Below, in pieces: positions 11,352 through 23,800 of a stretch of DNA of 64,000 nt. Made by a program: the position numbers and the translations under genes. Source of the stretch: Circinella umbellata. Taxonomy: Eukaryota > Mucoromycota > Mucoromycetes > Mucorales > Lichtheimiaceae. Location of the stretch: the NCBI GenBank assembly GCA_025093555.1, contig JAIWNF010000002.1, positions 62,001 through 126,000 of the forward strand, written 5' to 3'. A model generated the notes under the pieces. The model was not told the DNA's origin, made no database searches, and was given only the letters and a program-made list of their open reading frames with translations. Positions within the stretch are counted from its first letter, which is position 1. Each line of letters opens with the position of its first letter.

Positions 11352-12067
11352 AAACTCTTTATCAAAAGTGTCAATGTAATTCCTGAGTTCTTCAGGCAGC
11401 GAAGGCAACAGAGCTCTTTTCGTGTTCATAATCTCTGTTATTTCTTCTGGAGTGAAGTACTCTGTCCATATTCCGTCCGATACGTCAAAAATTAACGAGT
11501 GGGCTGGATGCTCATAAGTGCATTTCGAAGCAAATAACGCAATTTGTTTTTCAACTATCTTTCCCGTCGATAATGTCCACATTTTTGAGACATCTAACGA
11601 CTCGTACATCATCCTGTATTTCTCCTTTTCTGCAGCTGTCAATATATAATTTTTTTCTGTGCTTGATTGTCTTGAGCTCGACTTTGACGCTGTCGAAAAA
11701 TTTTGGATATCCTCTTGATCATCAGTTGAATCATGGCTGCTCGTTTTTTTTGAAGTCTGAATGCGTTCCTCCACGATAGACCAGTTATCTTTGCTTGATT
11801 TAACATCCATATTTAATAACTTAGCAACAATGTTAAAATCGGACTTCCATTCACCTTTGAAATCAGTAATAAGTTTATTTTTTTTATAAGAAGCAACTAT
11901 ATCATCCTTCATGACCTTTATGAAATTCTCCCAAGTAATAGATTCTCCATTTTCAGTCAAATTTAAAAGGCAAGATGTAATTTCTTTAAATCAAACAATT
12001 AGTACTAATTTTAATTATTTTTTAAAAAAGAAATCTTACTGTCTTTGTAAGCAATATTTGCAATCAT

Positions 12068-13011
12068 GTTGTGTTTCTTTATTATATTTTATTGCAGAGT
12101 GAGAGTACTGGTGTTTTTTAAACTGCACCTTAAATTTTTTTTTATTTGGTACACACTTAAAATTATTTTGGAACTGGATGATATTCTCAAATATACTTAA
12201 TAACAATATCAAAGATTAAACTTATTAAAAAATAACTATGTGTTAAATATATATTTTCTAAAACAGATGGCACATTGTAAAAAGGTTATTTGTAAAAAAG
12301 AAAAGTTAATGTGCCAACCCCCCCATCAGGACACGCAATAAATTCAATGAGTGTACCCAAAAAAGAAAAAGCAGAGTGCGCAAAAGCAGTCTAGAGGAAG
12401 AACATCAACCTTTATAAGGAATTAATCGATAGGAAATGAAAATTGAGAGAGGTGATTACAAGTAAGATAATGGATAATTGAAAATTAGATAGGAGAAAGG
12501 ACAAGAAAATAGAAATAGAGGGATGACTAGTGAAATACTTCGACCTGAAGCTCATCATTCTACATGATCCTCCTCTGCAAAAAGGTAGATTTTGCTGTCA
12601 ATGACATTTGCTATAGTACCTGCACGAAAAGGTGCGTGATCAAAGATATGATTCCAGTGGTGGAACCAGATAGTGGGGATAGTGATACTGAGTACAGTGT
12701 ATAAGTATGGTCGTTATAGTAGTTAAAGAGTATAGTGATAAAATGATGGAAAAGCTCAGCCGAAATTCAATCACTGTTATGACGTTCTTAAGCAATATTC
12801 AATAAAGCAGACACGATTTTTTGCAAGATGGATGTACTCCAAAATTATACCCAACTTGATTTCGTGATGGTATGTTTAGGTGGAGAGGTAAGAAACCTAA
12901 TAGAATTTGACGTAATGTTGAGTAAAAGAGTTGCTGAAAATATAAATAATAGAAAGTAGCGCGGTTTCTATGGTGATTATTGGTGGAATAGTCGAATAGT
13001 TGCCTAAAAGA
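12068..13011. other. Gene-free interval between the disrupted gene and the KDZ element
   Basis: About 940 bp. It should contain the promoter of the minus-strand disrupted gene. A 74-codon minus frame at its right end shows no domain and reaches into the KDZ terminal repeat, so I do not support it. Confidence 0.5.
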
Positions 13012-13134
13012 CACCCCATGCACACAATTTTCTCTGCTTAAATTCGCCCGATAAACCCCTTTATTCGTTTGTTAGCAGGGTTTTAAAGGCCATTAGTCAC
13101 TAACATTGACTAACATTAATTTCATCCACCGACC
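13012..13134. repeat. KDZ left terminal inverted repeat
   Basis: Begins CACCCCATGCACACAATTTT. It matches the reverse complement of 18758-18883 with one substitution (G for A) and one 3-nt indel over about 125 bp. It contains the short internal repeat CTAACATTGACTAACATTAA. Confidence 0.92.
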
Positions 13135-13590
13135 TCCTTTTTTGGATACTGCTTATTTTCCTCCGTTTTACGATAATTTGAAAAAGTATATACGACCTAA
13201 TATAAAAACAATATATGGCTATTATATTCAACTACATGATCAGTTACAGATATACCATACTTATTAGAGATGAAATGAAGAATATAATGCATAATTATTT
13301 TAAACATATATTTAGGAATCATACAAAGTTAAATACATGGGCATATAAATAGATTAAGGAAATAAAAGTACTACAAAAATATGATAAGCATAAAGATGAT
13401 AAATAAATATACACCAATTATAGTAACGCATAAAGTAAATCAAAATGAAATGGAATGGAATAAATAAAAGTAAATATATAAAATGAAGCAAAAATGAGAT
13501 AAAAATAATTGGAATAATAATAATAAGTGGTGAATAGATGAATAAAATAAATAAAAAAAAGTATTTTCGTATCATACGTATAGAGTAAAG

Positions 13591-16500
13591 CTACTCTTCT
13601 GTTGGCATACTATCGGCTTCAATGTCTTCCTGTATGCCCAACTCTCGCTGCAACACTTCCACATCTTCACCATTTTCGGTGCCCATCATTCCCATGATCA
13701 GATCTGCGAATGAGACCATTAGAGAATCTTCGGGACACGCCTCCTCCTCTTCTTCTTCTTCCTCTTCTCCTTTATCATCTCTTCCTTCGTCATCGCCACT
13801 ATTACCATTGTCTGCATATGAATGTGCTTCATCTGGTGATAGTTGTTGTTGTTTTTGTTGTTGCTGTGTCTGGCTATTACAATAGTCTTGCCATGATACA
13901 TTGTATACCTTTGTAAATAGCTTTTCAGCAGCAGGTAATTTACGTGCGATCAGGTTTTTGTATCCATCACCTCGCGTTTCATTGTTGATTGCAGCAGCAA
14001 GTTGCTGGCATCTCTGCAGTGCATACAACTTAAATTGTATCTCCTCTTCCTACAAGTTAATAAAATTTTAATGTAATTCAAACTGGTTAGTAGCATATAC
14101 ATTATAATTATAAATAATGTCTATTAAACAATTACCTCCAACAAATCGAGTTCCTCTATAGCGCGCATTTTATTCATGTACTGACGAAGAGCACAGAAAT
14201 CAATCTCTTCCGTTGTGATATCAGCATCCCAAAATGGACAGTCTTCTAATGACTTGATGTCATCAAACTTGATATATTTAAAGTTGGGATCCAGTGATTT
14301 GCATGCATCATTGTACTGAGAAAGAAGTTTTTTTGCTCTTGTTGTTGCATTGTCGGCAGATTTAAGCATCTGTGAGCTTGTTGTATGTCCTAATTTAATA
14401 TATCGTTAGTTCCGAGCATTTTATTTACTTCTTTTACTTATTACAAAGTTTGCCTGAGCGATGGAGGGTGTCCTTTAACATTGCTTGACCAATAAGCAGA
14501 GTTTTGAGTTTGGACTTTGCAATCCTACAGTTTGTTAATTTCTTTCTGTTTTGGGCAGTGGTAAACTCTTGGGAGTTCTTGTCTATCTATCACATTCTCT
14601 AATGCCTAGCTTTCGCTCGTAAGCCTTTACTTTTTTTAGCGATTTGCTAAACGATGTTTCAAACGAAGGCAGATCGGTCAAGAGATCCAATATTTCCACC
14701 TGTGATTCAAGAGTTTCTTGCTGTTGCAGCTGTCTTATTTTTTCGAGAACTTCATCCAATTGCTCTCTATAATTTTTAATTATTCCATACAACATAATAA
14801 GTAATAATAGAGTCATATATATACGTAAGATACTACGATAGTGCACTTACTTTGTGTTGTAGAAAATATCCAAAGAATGAATATATTTTTCTTCATTTTC
14901 TTCCTTTTCAGTTAATTTAACTGAATTGTTATCACGTATTTTTTGGGCAAGGCTATTCCACTCGTCTTGTAATTCTTGATCTGATCTATAAATACGTCTG
15001 CTGTGTAAATAGCTCACTGCATTGACAAGTACTTTATTTGCATTCTTTTTTCGACGAGCTAACTTTGCAGCTATAAATTCAGTAATAATTAGTATAATTA
15101 TCAACAATAACTATCAGAAATATTTATGCATTCTTTAAACGTACGCAAATTTGCAATACGAATTGCTTTGAAATGATATAGCATGACAGAGGGTCAACAT
15201 TCTGTTTTTTGCAGTCATTGGTCTAGTTATTGATACAAATTGGCCCAAGTATGACCAAAGTCGTTCCATGCCTTCTCCATCTGTCAAACCTAAACCCTTG
15301 GCATAACGTGGATTAAAATCCACTTGACATTTCATTGTATGAGCATAAGCATGGAAAACACTAACGGCCATTTTGGTGCCATCACCACTGAGCCCAGGAA
15401 AATTTTTCTATTATATACATGAAAGTCATTAATAAATAAGTTCTATATTATTAAAATTGGTTATTACATATTTCTGCTATATGCTGTGGAATTTTGCTTA
15501 CTTTAATAGATGATTTAATACGACAAATAATATCGTACATCACAGTTACGATTCTCGCATTAGGTATCTGGAGCAATGCGTTGATAATTGCGAGAGTGTA
15601 CTTGAATCTTTAAATATGGTAGATTAGCAAACTGATAAAATGAATCTAGTATATTTTTATTTCAAATCACACACTAGTACCTAGCATTAACTTACCCTTC
15701 TCCTGACTCATAAATATTGGTGAATTCTAAAGGGATATCGTGCCGAGCACAGATACTTCCTACTAAGCCGCATTCATGGCACTTTGGATCACCACGAGAG
15801 ACATTAACAGTTGCTTTGAAATTTCTCTCACAGGATTGAGGATTGTCGTTCGACTCGGAAGTAAAGTTCTCATATTGATCTTGCTTTCGATCAGCAGAGA
15901 AATACTGACTGCTGATATATTTTTCCTTGTCGTACTCATTAGCTTTATAGCGTTTCAGCTGCATATTTCCATCTAAAGCAATGAACATGCGGTCCTATTA
16001 TATAAATATCAATAACAGTTTTCTATTATTAATTCTCTTACTGTACACGTGGTAATTGAATTGAACTACTCAAATTACCCGAGGACAAGCAGGACAGCCT
16101 TCTTTTTCTTTTACTAATGGATTTTCAGATACTATTTTTTCTTCTACAAGCGAAGAGAGTTCCAAGTATCTGAAAAATGCATACCCAAGATTTTTACTCA
16201 ACGTTTCATCTTTCTACAATGTAATATTGCAATGCAATATTATATATTTTTTAATATAGAATGAAAAAAAAAATATTTCATTAATTTATATCTAGTTGTA
16301 TAGTAATATATCTCGTGTAGTTACTAACTTGGTATGTATGAACGTGCGACATAGTGCTTCCAAAAGCATTAACAGCCGTATGGCCATAGCCTCGAAGAGT
16401 GGTATAGAATTCCAACAACGAAAGATGAAAGGCCATTTTAGTGTTTTTAGGAGTTGCCACAAACAAATGATGTTGTATAAAAAAGACAGGAGCGGATGAA

Positions 16501-17161
16501 TAGCAATTCTTGCAGTAAGTAAAGTTTTCCTCTTTTATAATACCTATTGGAAGGTATTATTTTTATATAGATCTATAAACACCAATTATATATATGTAAT
16601 CTCATACCAGTGGTGTAAATGCAATCAACTGAGAGAGAACGCAAATTTGGATTTTGACAACCATTACAAGGATTTACATGAGTAGGTCTAGATACTTTGT
16701 AATCTGGAACTCCATTTCGAAAAGAGTTTATATACGCATCTACAAGTTTGTGCATCGTATCATCCCAAACAATATTGTTTTGTTGTACCCTCATTTGATG
16801 AATCCTAATGAGTTGCTGATCGTTGTCTGCGCCAATGAATGGATCATCATAGTATTCATCTGTTTCTTCTAGATTCTTTAATTAATAATTCGTCAAGCTT
16901 AACACAATTTTCTATTTAAACCATACCACGTTGCTGTGAAGAGCTTTCAGTGCGGGCACGTTTCTCTGCGTTTTCTGAGCTAGCATTGGGATTATCAACC
17001 TCCAATAGTCGCTTTTGGATGGATTCTACCACTGGTTTGTTATTTTTATCCAATATGATATGGTTGTTTTCATCACGTTTATGACGATGTCGAGTAGTAT
17101 ACTTTTCAGGGTTTAATACTCTATCATCGTATTTTTTACTTCTAATCTTCTTAGGTGGCAT
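13591..17161 (-). CDS. KDZ family transposase (multi-exon; C-terminal joins unresolved)
   Basis: The ATG at 17161 (MPPKKIRSKKYDDR) opens exons 17161-16927, 16868-16608, 16543-16329, 16213-16079, 15994-15696, 15607-15502 and 15407-15145, all joined in frame by GT-AG introns. They show a Cys cluster (PCNGCQ, YCKNCY), FVATPKNTKMAFHLSLLEFY, FIALDGNMQLKRYK, GLVGSICARHDIPLEF, VMYDIICRIK and HAYAHTMKCQ, then GLTDGEGMERLWSYLG, which are the hallmarks of KDZ transposases with the D, D and E residues in place. Later exons (15070-14851, 14766-14583, 14524-14445, about 14390-14147 and 14049-13591) encode the expected helical C-terminus and an acidic tail. Three joins (at about 15145/15070, 14583/14524 and 14445/14390) do not keep frame with GT-AG sites, so this part may be decayed or spliced unusually. 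Confidence 0.85.
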
Positions 17162-17439
17162 GGTAAGACGAATGTAGATTCTTTTTTTAAAAATAGAAAA
17201 GCGAATAAAGCGAAATAACGAGAGAAAAAAGAGAACAAAATAATAAAACAGGTTTTACACAATTTATTAAAAATTATCCATACACACACATAAAAAAGAA
17301 TAATAAGACATGAGGAACAAGACACAAGAAAGGTAATTTAATATTTATTATAGTCATCTATTTTGTATATCAATTTCTATTATTTAACATCCTTGTAACA
17401 GTTCGTTATCCAATTTAAGCTAAAATTGGATCCCCTACG

Positions 17440-18671
17440 TTAAGCATCTATATTAAAAAGAGACTTACCATCATCAGGCGAAAGCAGCTTGACTATCTTA
17501 GCTTTAATCTCTCGATATAACTCGTCTAACTTTGCACCACCCATCTCCGTAGGCCTAACAGCTGTTGTATGATACTGGCCAGTTTTTTGGTTCACTCCAT
17601 AATCGAATCCAACAAGCTTAAGTTTGTGGCTCTCATTATAATAATGGGAGGTCAACCCGGCACCATTGGCACTTCTTTTGAAGCTAATCCAAGGAAACTT
17701 TGATGCATTGGTATTCAACTTTGCATCTATATAATAGAAGGATTTCATTAATCAACAAAATATGATATATACATGTATCCATTCAACTCACTATATTCTT
17801 GTTTCAAATATTTTGCTGGCTCCTGCATCTTTCTATTCCATTCTTTGCTTGGATTTAGGTCCCTCCTCTTGCTGTACTGCTTCTATAACAATACAGTTCT
17901 TGTGTCAAACAAATATAGATGGATAAAAACGAACAATACATACCTAGATCTTCATTATACTCTATAGAAAAGATGTAGAGTTAGTCAGCTACAATTTCAG
18001 TTGGACGCTATAATTATTTTAATGATTACCTTTACATCCAGAAACAAACGACGTGTAAATATTTCGAGGGGACATGGCATGTTCCGATGCATCTAAAACA
18101 ATATATATATATTGATGAGTGCGCATAATAAATGAATGTTTTACATACCTGAATTGGTGTGGACCATTTTATTATCCATGTCGTCTGGAGTTTTGGAGTG
18201 GAGAGTGAGAGCTGCATCTACTCCAAGATTTGATTCCATTTCGGCCAAAAGAATACCAATTTGATCTAAGTAGGATTTTGCAAGTGTTCTTCTATCTTCA
18301 GGTCTGGTTGGAGGACCAGCTTTTCTCTTATTCTCCTCCTCTACTCTTTCCTTCAGGTACTGGTTTGTATCCTCATTATTCTTTGCTTCAGAAAAGAGTT
18401 CCTTTAATTGTTGCCTGGATTCTTTATATTTGAATCTTTCAGGTAATCCTATCTCTATAACTATGGTGTAAGCTATTTATCTCTTTACATGTATTAAAGC
18501 TGACATACTTCTTTTTTCGTGGTAGGTTCCATGGCGGGCGAGATAGATAAAGAGATTCCAAAGGGAGATATTACGCTTGGCGGTCTTATAAGGAAGCATA
18601 GTTTTCTCCTCTTCAAAATGGCTAACGAGGTTTACGTTTAATGGAGAAGGTGGTTGAGATTGAGTTGACAT
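17440..18671 (-). CDS. KDZ-borne passenger gene, unknown function
   Basis: Begins at ATG 18671 (MSTQSQPPSP). Exons are 18671-18509, 18460-18149, 18092-18030, a possible 18-nt micro-exon 17961-17944, then about 17888-17796 and about 17727-17440; the first three join in frame. The join from the micro-exon to the KQYSKRRDLNPSKEWNRKM exon is out of phase, so one site is wrong or the copy is damaged. The sequence is basic and hydrophilic, with segments LKELFSEAKNNEDTNQYLKE, TPDDMDNKMVHTNS and SHYYNESHKLKLVGFDYG. I recognise no domain. Its place inside the inverted repeats, upstream of and co-oriented with the transposase, suggests a mobilised accessory protein, perhaps DNA-binding; that is speculative. 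Confidence 0.65.
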
Positions 18672-18757
18672 TTGGTGTAAGATGAGCAAAAGTAATAAAA
18701 AAAATTATGAGAAGGACACTATGCAAAAAGGAGGCGTTTTATTTAAAAAGGAAAAGG

Positions 18758-18883
18758 GGTCGGTGGATGAAATTAATGTTAGTCAATGTTAGTGACTAAT
18801 GTGGGCCTTTAAAACCCTGCTAACAAACGAATAAAGGGGTTTATTGGGCGAATTTAAGCAGAGAAAATTGTGTGCATGGGGTG
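18758..18883. repeat. KDZ right terminal inverted repeat
   Basis: Ends ...GTGTGCATGGGGTG, the inverted partner of 13012-13134, with three extra bases near its middle. Confidence 0.92.
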
Positions 18884-19360
18884 GTAGTGGTATACAAAAC
18901 ATAGCTATTTATACAATGTACTTATAACTGGTCGTAATACGCGATTATTACATTAGTAAAAAAACATTTCAGTGTATACATGGCATTTTATATTCTTTAT
19001 ATATATAAAGGTATACCTCAGTATACTAAAGAAAAGTACATATTATGAATTTTACCATTTATTTATCTTTTGATGTCCTTCAATTTATAAGTTTTTAGAT
19101 TACATCTGGTAATTTCCAATTAAAACAAAAAACGATTACATACAATATAGGTTAAGGATTATGCGCGTGTGATCATCGCACGACTCCAGTACTGACCCAA
19201 ACCCCACCCGTGTAACAAGGATTGGGAAATGCATTATCAAACTTCATTCCGACTTTTTTTTTCTTCTTTACCCCACACGTTTTTTTAATATTTTGAATTC
19301 TTTTTTCTTCCCCGTTTTTCTTAACTTTTTCTTTTCTTGAGTACTCAAAAAAAAAATAAC
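18884..19360. other. Promoter region of the hydratase-2 gene
   Basis: About 480 bp between the KDZ element and the next gene. C- and T-rich tracts lie just upstream of the ATG at 19361, as before many genes in this window. No specific motif assigned. Confidence 0.5.
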
Positions 19361-20693
19361 ATGCCTGTTGAAGGATTTAAGCCGGATTTATCAAAAGCTG
19401 TTGGTCACGTAGGAGAACCTGATATTGTAAGTCAAAATAGTAGTTATACTGTCTGAAGTGGTTAATTATATGACACAAATTAATAATAAAAATAGGTAGC
19501 ATGTACACGTCGAGATTATTTACTGTATGCACTCTCAATCGGTGTTCCAGAAGATGAATTAAGATGGTTATATGAGTTGGATATGGATTTTGGTCCCTTT
19601 CCCACTTATCCCGTATCATTACTTCTAAAGGATGATGGTTGGGACGTCAATTCCTTTATTGAACGCTGGCAAGCAGGCGGTTCTGTCCCTGGTATGCCAT
19701 GGTATGACCCTAATAAGATTGTCCATGGTGAACAAACCGTTGAAGTAATAAATCCTTTCCCTGTTGAAGGAGGTAGATTCCGTTCCGTAAAAACACTTCG
19801 TGGTGTTTATGACAAAGGTAACGTAATATTTCAAAAAGAAAAAAAAAATACCCAATCACGTGCCCCTAAAAAAATATAATTGAAAGGACACAGTTGATCT
19901 GGCTCGTTATAAAGAAAAAGGGAAAATTTTAATAACATGTGAAAAATATAATAGAATCTGGTATGTTGCTTGACAGCGTAATTGATCTTTATGGTGAAAA
20001 AGATAATGTTCATTATTATCGTTTGTCACTTGGCATGTTTGTTCGTGATTATGGAGGCTGGGGCGTACGTAATTTATTTCATATTATTTTGATATAAATG
20101 ATATAAAGACACAAAATTTACTAATGTTGCTAAAATATATATATATATAGGGGCCCAAAGGTCCAAAACAAAGAACTCATATTCCACCTAATCGACCTGC
20201 CGATGCTACTGATACTTTTAGTACAACTCGAACTCAAGCATTGATTTTCCGTCTTAATGGGTAAGGTTTTTACATTATAAATTAAAATAGAACTTTACAT
20301 GTATATGTGCTACAAAATTATTCGCTATCTTTTTCTCTGACACGCACATATCTACATTTTAGTGATTTCAATCCACTTCACGCCGATCCTAATATCGCCC
20401 AAGCTGTTGGTTTCCCACGACCTATCCTTCATGGCCTTTGCTCGTATGGTAAATCTGCTCACTCAATTCTTAAGAACTTTGGTGATAATGACCGTCTTCG
20501 ATTTAAATCCATTCATGCTCGGTTTGCCAAACCTGTCCTACCAGGCGAAACTGTAACTATCTCCATGTGGAAGGTTCCTGGTCCTGAGCCAAAGACAGAG
20601 GGTGTCATTTTTAATGCAAAAGTCGGTGATCGCGTGGTTCTTTCCAATGGCTTGGCTGTTTTGTATAAGGAACCTCAAGAATCCAAATTGTAA
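19361..20693 (+). CDS. Peroxisomal 2-enoyl-CoA hydratase 2 (MaoC-like)
   Basis: Hydrates trans-2-enoyl-CoA to (3R)-hydroxyacyl-CoA in peroxisomal beta-oxidation. 312 aa, exons 19361-19426, 19496-19817, 19955-20064, 20151-20260 and 20363-20693, in frame. The N-terminal half has the degenerate hot-dog fold (ALSIGVPEDELRWLYELD, FGPFPTYPVSLL). The C-terminal half carries the hydratase-2 motif DFNPLHADPNIAQAVGF with its catalytic Asp and His, followed by RPILHGLCSYG. The protein ends in SKL, a canonical PTS1 peroxisome signal. Its length matches a free-standing hydratase-2 rather than the fused domain of fungal multifunctional enzyme Mfe2/Fox2, so it may act alone or with a separate dehydrogenase. 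Confidence 0.93.
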
Positions 20694-20885
20694 AAGTATT
20701 AAAATTAATACAAATAATAGCAATAGTCAATCGTAGTGATTTTTTAGGCCTTCTTTCTATGGCAATAAAAATATATTGAAATTTTTCTTATGTACAAACA
20801 AAAAAACTATTTAAAAAACAAATAAATATTAATACAAGATGTAAATGTAAAGCGAGTAATTGGAAGAGAAAATATATATCTTTCT

Positions 20886-23800
20886 CTAACATCGACAGGA
20901 AAATTTGCCCATATAGTAACATAATGCCATGAGTAAAAAGATGACAGATAGTTGTGGGCCAGTAAACGAGAGTTCATCACTAATAACTAAAACATGGCTA
21001 TTTCGTCGTTTCATAAACTAAATAAATACAATTATTTGTTAGTTACCATTTTACATAAAAGACTATTCAAATTAATTATATCTTTTATATTTAAACTTAC
21101 ATCTCGACTTGTTGCTGTTGTTGGTGTAGTTACGCGCGAATCATGTAGAGAATGGAACCCTATGTATAATGTAAGTGTGAAGTACTAAAATAAAAAAATA
21201 AGAGATTAAAGTTATTTATAAAACATACATGCTTCAGATGGGTCCCACTTTGTGTTTAATGGTTCAAGTCGTCGTTGATCAGAATGAAGCTGAGACTGTT
21301 TAGAACTAGGTGGTAATAAAATAGAAGGTTCAAGCTTTTCTTCATGCTCTGGCGTAGCCAATAATGGTGGTGTAGGTGGCATCGTTGCTGGCATAGTTTC
21401 TTCCTGATGCTTCTGTTGCTGTTGATCAGAATGCTCTTCTTGTGATACCCGTACTCGTTCCACTTTAACAGTGGGTATATTCTTTTCTTTCTCTTCTTCT
21501 TTCTTTTCCTCTTTCAATGATTGTCCATTCCAAGTAAACTTGGGACCAGACCCAGGCAAATTGGGAATAATTGCCACTTCTACTAAATGTCCTTCCACCG
21601 CATCATCCATGGTATATACCCGAATACCCATATCATCCGCTCGTAATTCCACACGAGTATATTCTGCAGGTGTTACTTGTACATTAAACCCAGAACCATA
21701 CATGGATGGATTTGTACGTATATCCGTACACCAATTACTATGCTGACGATTTTGTGATGGTTTATGTTTTGCTGTAAATGAAATACGATACGTCTTTTCT
21801 TTGGAATCAAATTGTTCCTGAGTGATTTTTCCTGCCACACGACGAATATAAGGTGGACAGCCGTGTTGACGAAGATACCATTGAACGCGGTCTACACATG
21901 CAGGTACTTCCATTGTTAATTGTCGAATAATCGCAGGTGGTAATGGTGTTGATCCCTCCAGCTCCATTTGTGAAACGAATGTCAGTTCAACGCCCTTATT
22001 CCCTTTGATTGGACGTAATGCCCATCCATGAACAACAATTTGGCCACGTACATGGGGCTTGATAACTGGTATTAAGCCATCTGATACACTTGTAGAAGCA
22101 ACATGAATGGTTCCTGAGACTGGATCACTATCAATCATTGTCAATAACGAAAAATCTCGGCTGTGAATAGGAAATATGCTGCGCATTTGAGTATACACCA
22201 AATATTCTTTTTGTGAAAACCGTTCGGCAATATGACCCGTCTCAAAATATTCGTCCCATATCTTACGTGCACCGAAGCATTGAATAACTGAACAAACTTG
22301 TTCTGGTGTCCATCGACCATTAATCTTAACGTCACCTCGAAGAATCGGTAATGCGGATCCTTGCACAGATTTCGAATATAGTTTACTACTGTTACGTTCG
22401 CCTAATTCCTTCCACTCATCCAAATCACTTGATGTGAGTCGCTTTAAAGTTTCTATACATTGTTTTCGACTAGTTCTATGTCGTGAAGGTGGATATAATC
22501 TACTAATACTTTGTTGAGAAGTTGATGGTGCCGCTAGAACAGCTGCTGCTGATAAGGATGCTGAACTGATATTTTCTTGATAAGCATTATTATTGTTTCC
22601 TTCGTTGTAGGAGTTATTGATTATTGAAGGTGCAATTGAAGAAGGTGTGCTACTACGTTGAGACATATCATCATCGGCGAATTTGATTTTTCGTGTGACA
22701 GAAGAAGAGCGAGAGGCTGTGGGTGAAGAAAGTGAAGAGTTTCGCGGTGGTGGATTCGTTAATATACTTTGTATGCTATTGTTTTTCGGGTGTAACAGAC
22801 TATATCCAAATAAAGTAAGTTAACTTTTGAAATTTTTACTTTTACCATGACACAAATATATATGCCAGCTATTATTATACTAACTTTGTCGATGATGTTT
22901 TTTGTAAAATTGATTTCGGTTTTTGTTGTTGTTGTTTCTGTGCCATAATTGAAGGTCTACGTTGTCCACCTGAAGTTAACAAAGTGGAATTGGAATTAGC
23001 ACCATATGTTGTTGAAGTGGTGAGATTAGATGTTGTAGTAGTATTACCATAGGTAATATCTGAAGAAATTTGTTGAGTAGGATTTGGTGATGCGGGGAAT
23101 CTATTGGTATCTTTCGATCGTTCGGCTTTTTGATGTAAATAATTTTGAACATCAGCAATGACGAGTGGTCTTCTTGCCAGTGATTTTTTTGTCAATCCGG
23201 GAATCCACCCTTTTACACTTTCTTGAGTAATATACGTTACTTTCGTTGAGGGGGGTGTTGTATGTAATGGTTTCAAAATCCATCCTTGTAACTAGAAATA
23301 TAATAATTTAATGTTATATAAACATTTTATCTAATTTTTTTCCATCATACATGGAAGAATAATAGCAATACTAAAAACATTTTTTGTTGTTTTGAAATAT
23401 GTAATAACCTTCATTTGCCTTCGAGTTCGACCAGGCACTTTGGGTATTTTAGGGGTTTCTATACTTGTACATGCAAATAAAATAACACCATCTGCTGAAC
23501 ATTCGATTCTTTCAACAACGGAAACATCATATGCTCTATTTTCGTCAATTAATATACATATATAAATTATCTGTTAGCGCCAAGTTATAAATTAAGGTTC
23601 TCAAACAGATTTTTTTTATAAAGCTTACTTGGATGATGAAGTTGAGTGATATGATTCATATGTAACTGATGTTGTTTCGTTTAAATTTTCTATCAGCCGG
23701 CCTTCTTCAAATCTATTAGAAAAATATTCGATTTTTTTTAAGTTTCCATAGTGATAAATAAAAAATATATATCATGATTAAAAAAAAACCTACGCAGGAT

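Larger units (their letters stand above)
8910..12067 (-). pseudogene. Lineage-specific protein gene split by a transposon insertion
   Basis: Exons 12067-12040, then 11983 down to 9266 (containing the inserted element), then 9202-8910. Exon 1 (MIANIAYKD) joins exon 2 in phase across a 56-nt intron with a TACTAAT branch site. Exon 2 ends at a clean GGTAAG donor and joins exon 3 in phase. The Merlin element at 9783-11343 interrupts the frame after EFVDP. Leaving out the element and one 8-bp duplication makes both halves one frame of about 489 aa. Visible parts are a Ser-rich linker, a GEKSSVASANRRNGERR segment, CELGCTEVGK and KLPKAMKDML, and a C-terminal SPVGYVSRIV segment. From memory this resembles a large family of uncharacterised proteins in Mucoromycota. 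Function unknown. As it stands the copy can only give a product truncated at the TAG just inside the element. Confidence 0.8.
13012..18883 (-). mobile_element. Kyakuja-Dileera-Zisupton (KDZ) transposon with two genes
   Basis: A 5.87-kb element bounded by nearly identical ~125-bp terminal inverted repeats. Both genes run on the minus strand: a passenger (18671-17440) first, then the KDZ transposase (17161-13591). Repeat near-identity implies recent activity. I could not find a target duplication: the 8 bases outside are CTAAAAGA (left) and GTAGTGGT (right), so the ends may have been altered or may lie slightly elsewhere. Confidence 0.92.

Noticed and set aside
12799..13023. 74-codon minus-strand frame at the KDZ left edge
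   Set aside because: It crosses into the terminal repeat and has no recognisable composition or domain.
13622..13885. Plus-strand frames opposite the acidic tail of the KDZ transposase
   Set aside because: Antisense shadow of a Glu/Gln-coding repeat; only Ser/Cys/Leu runs.
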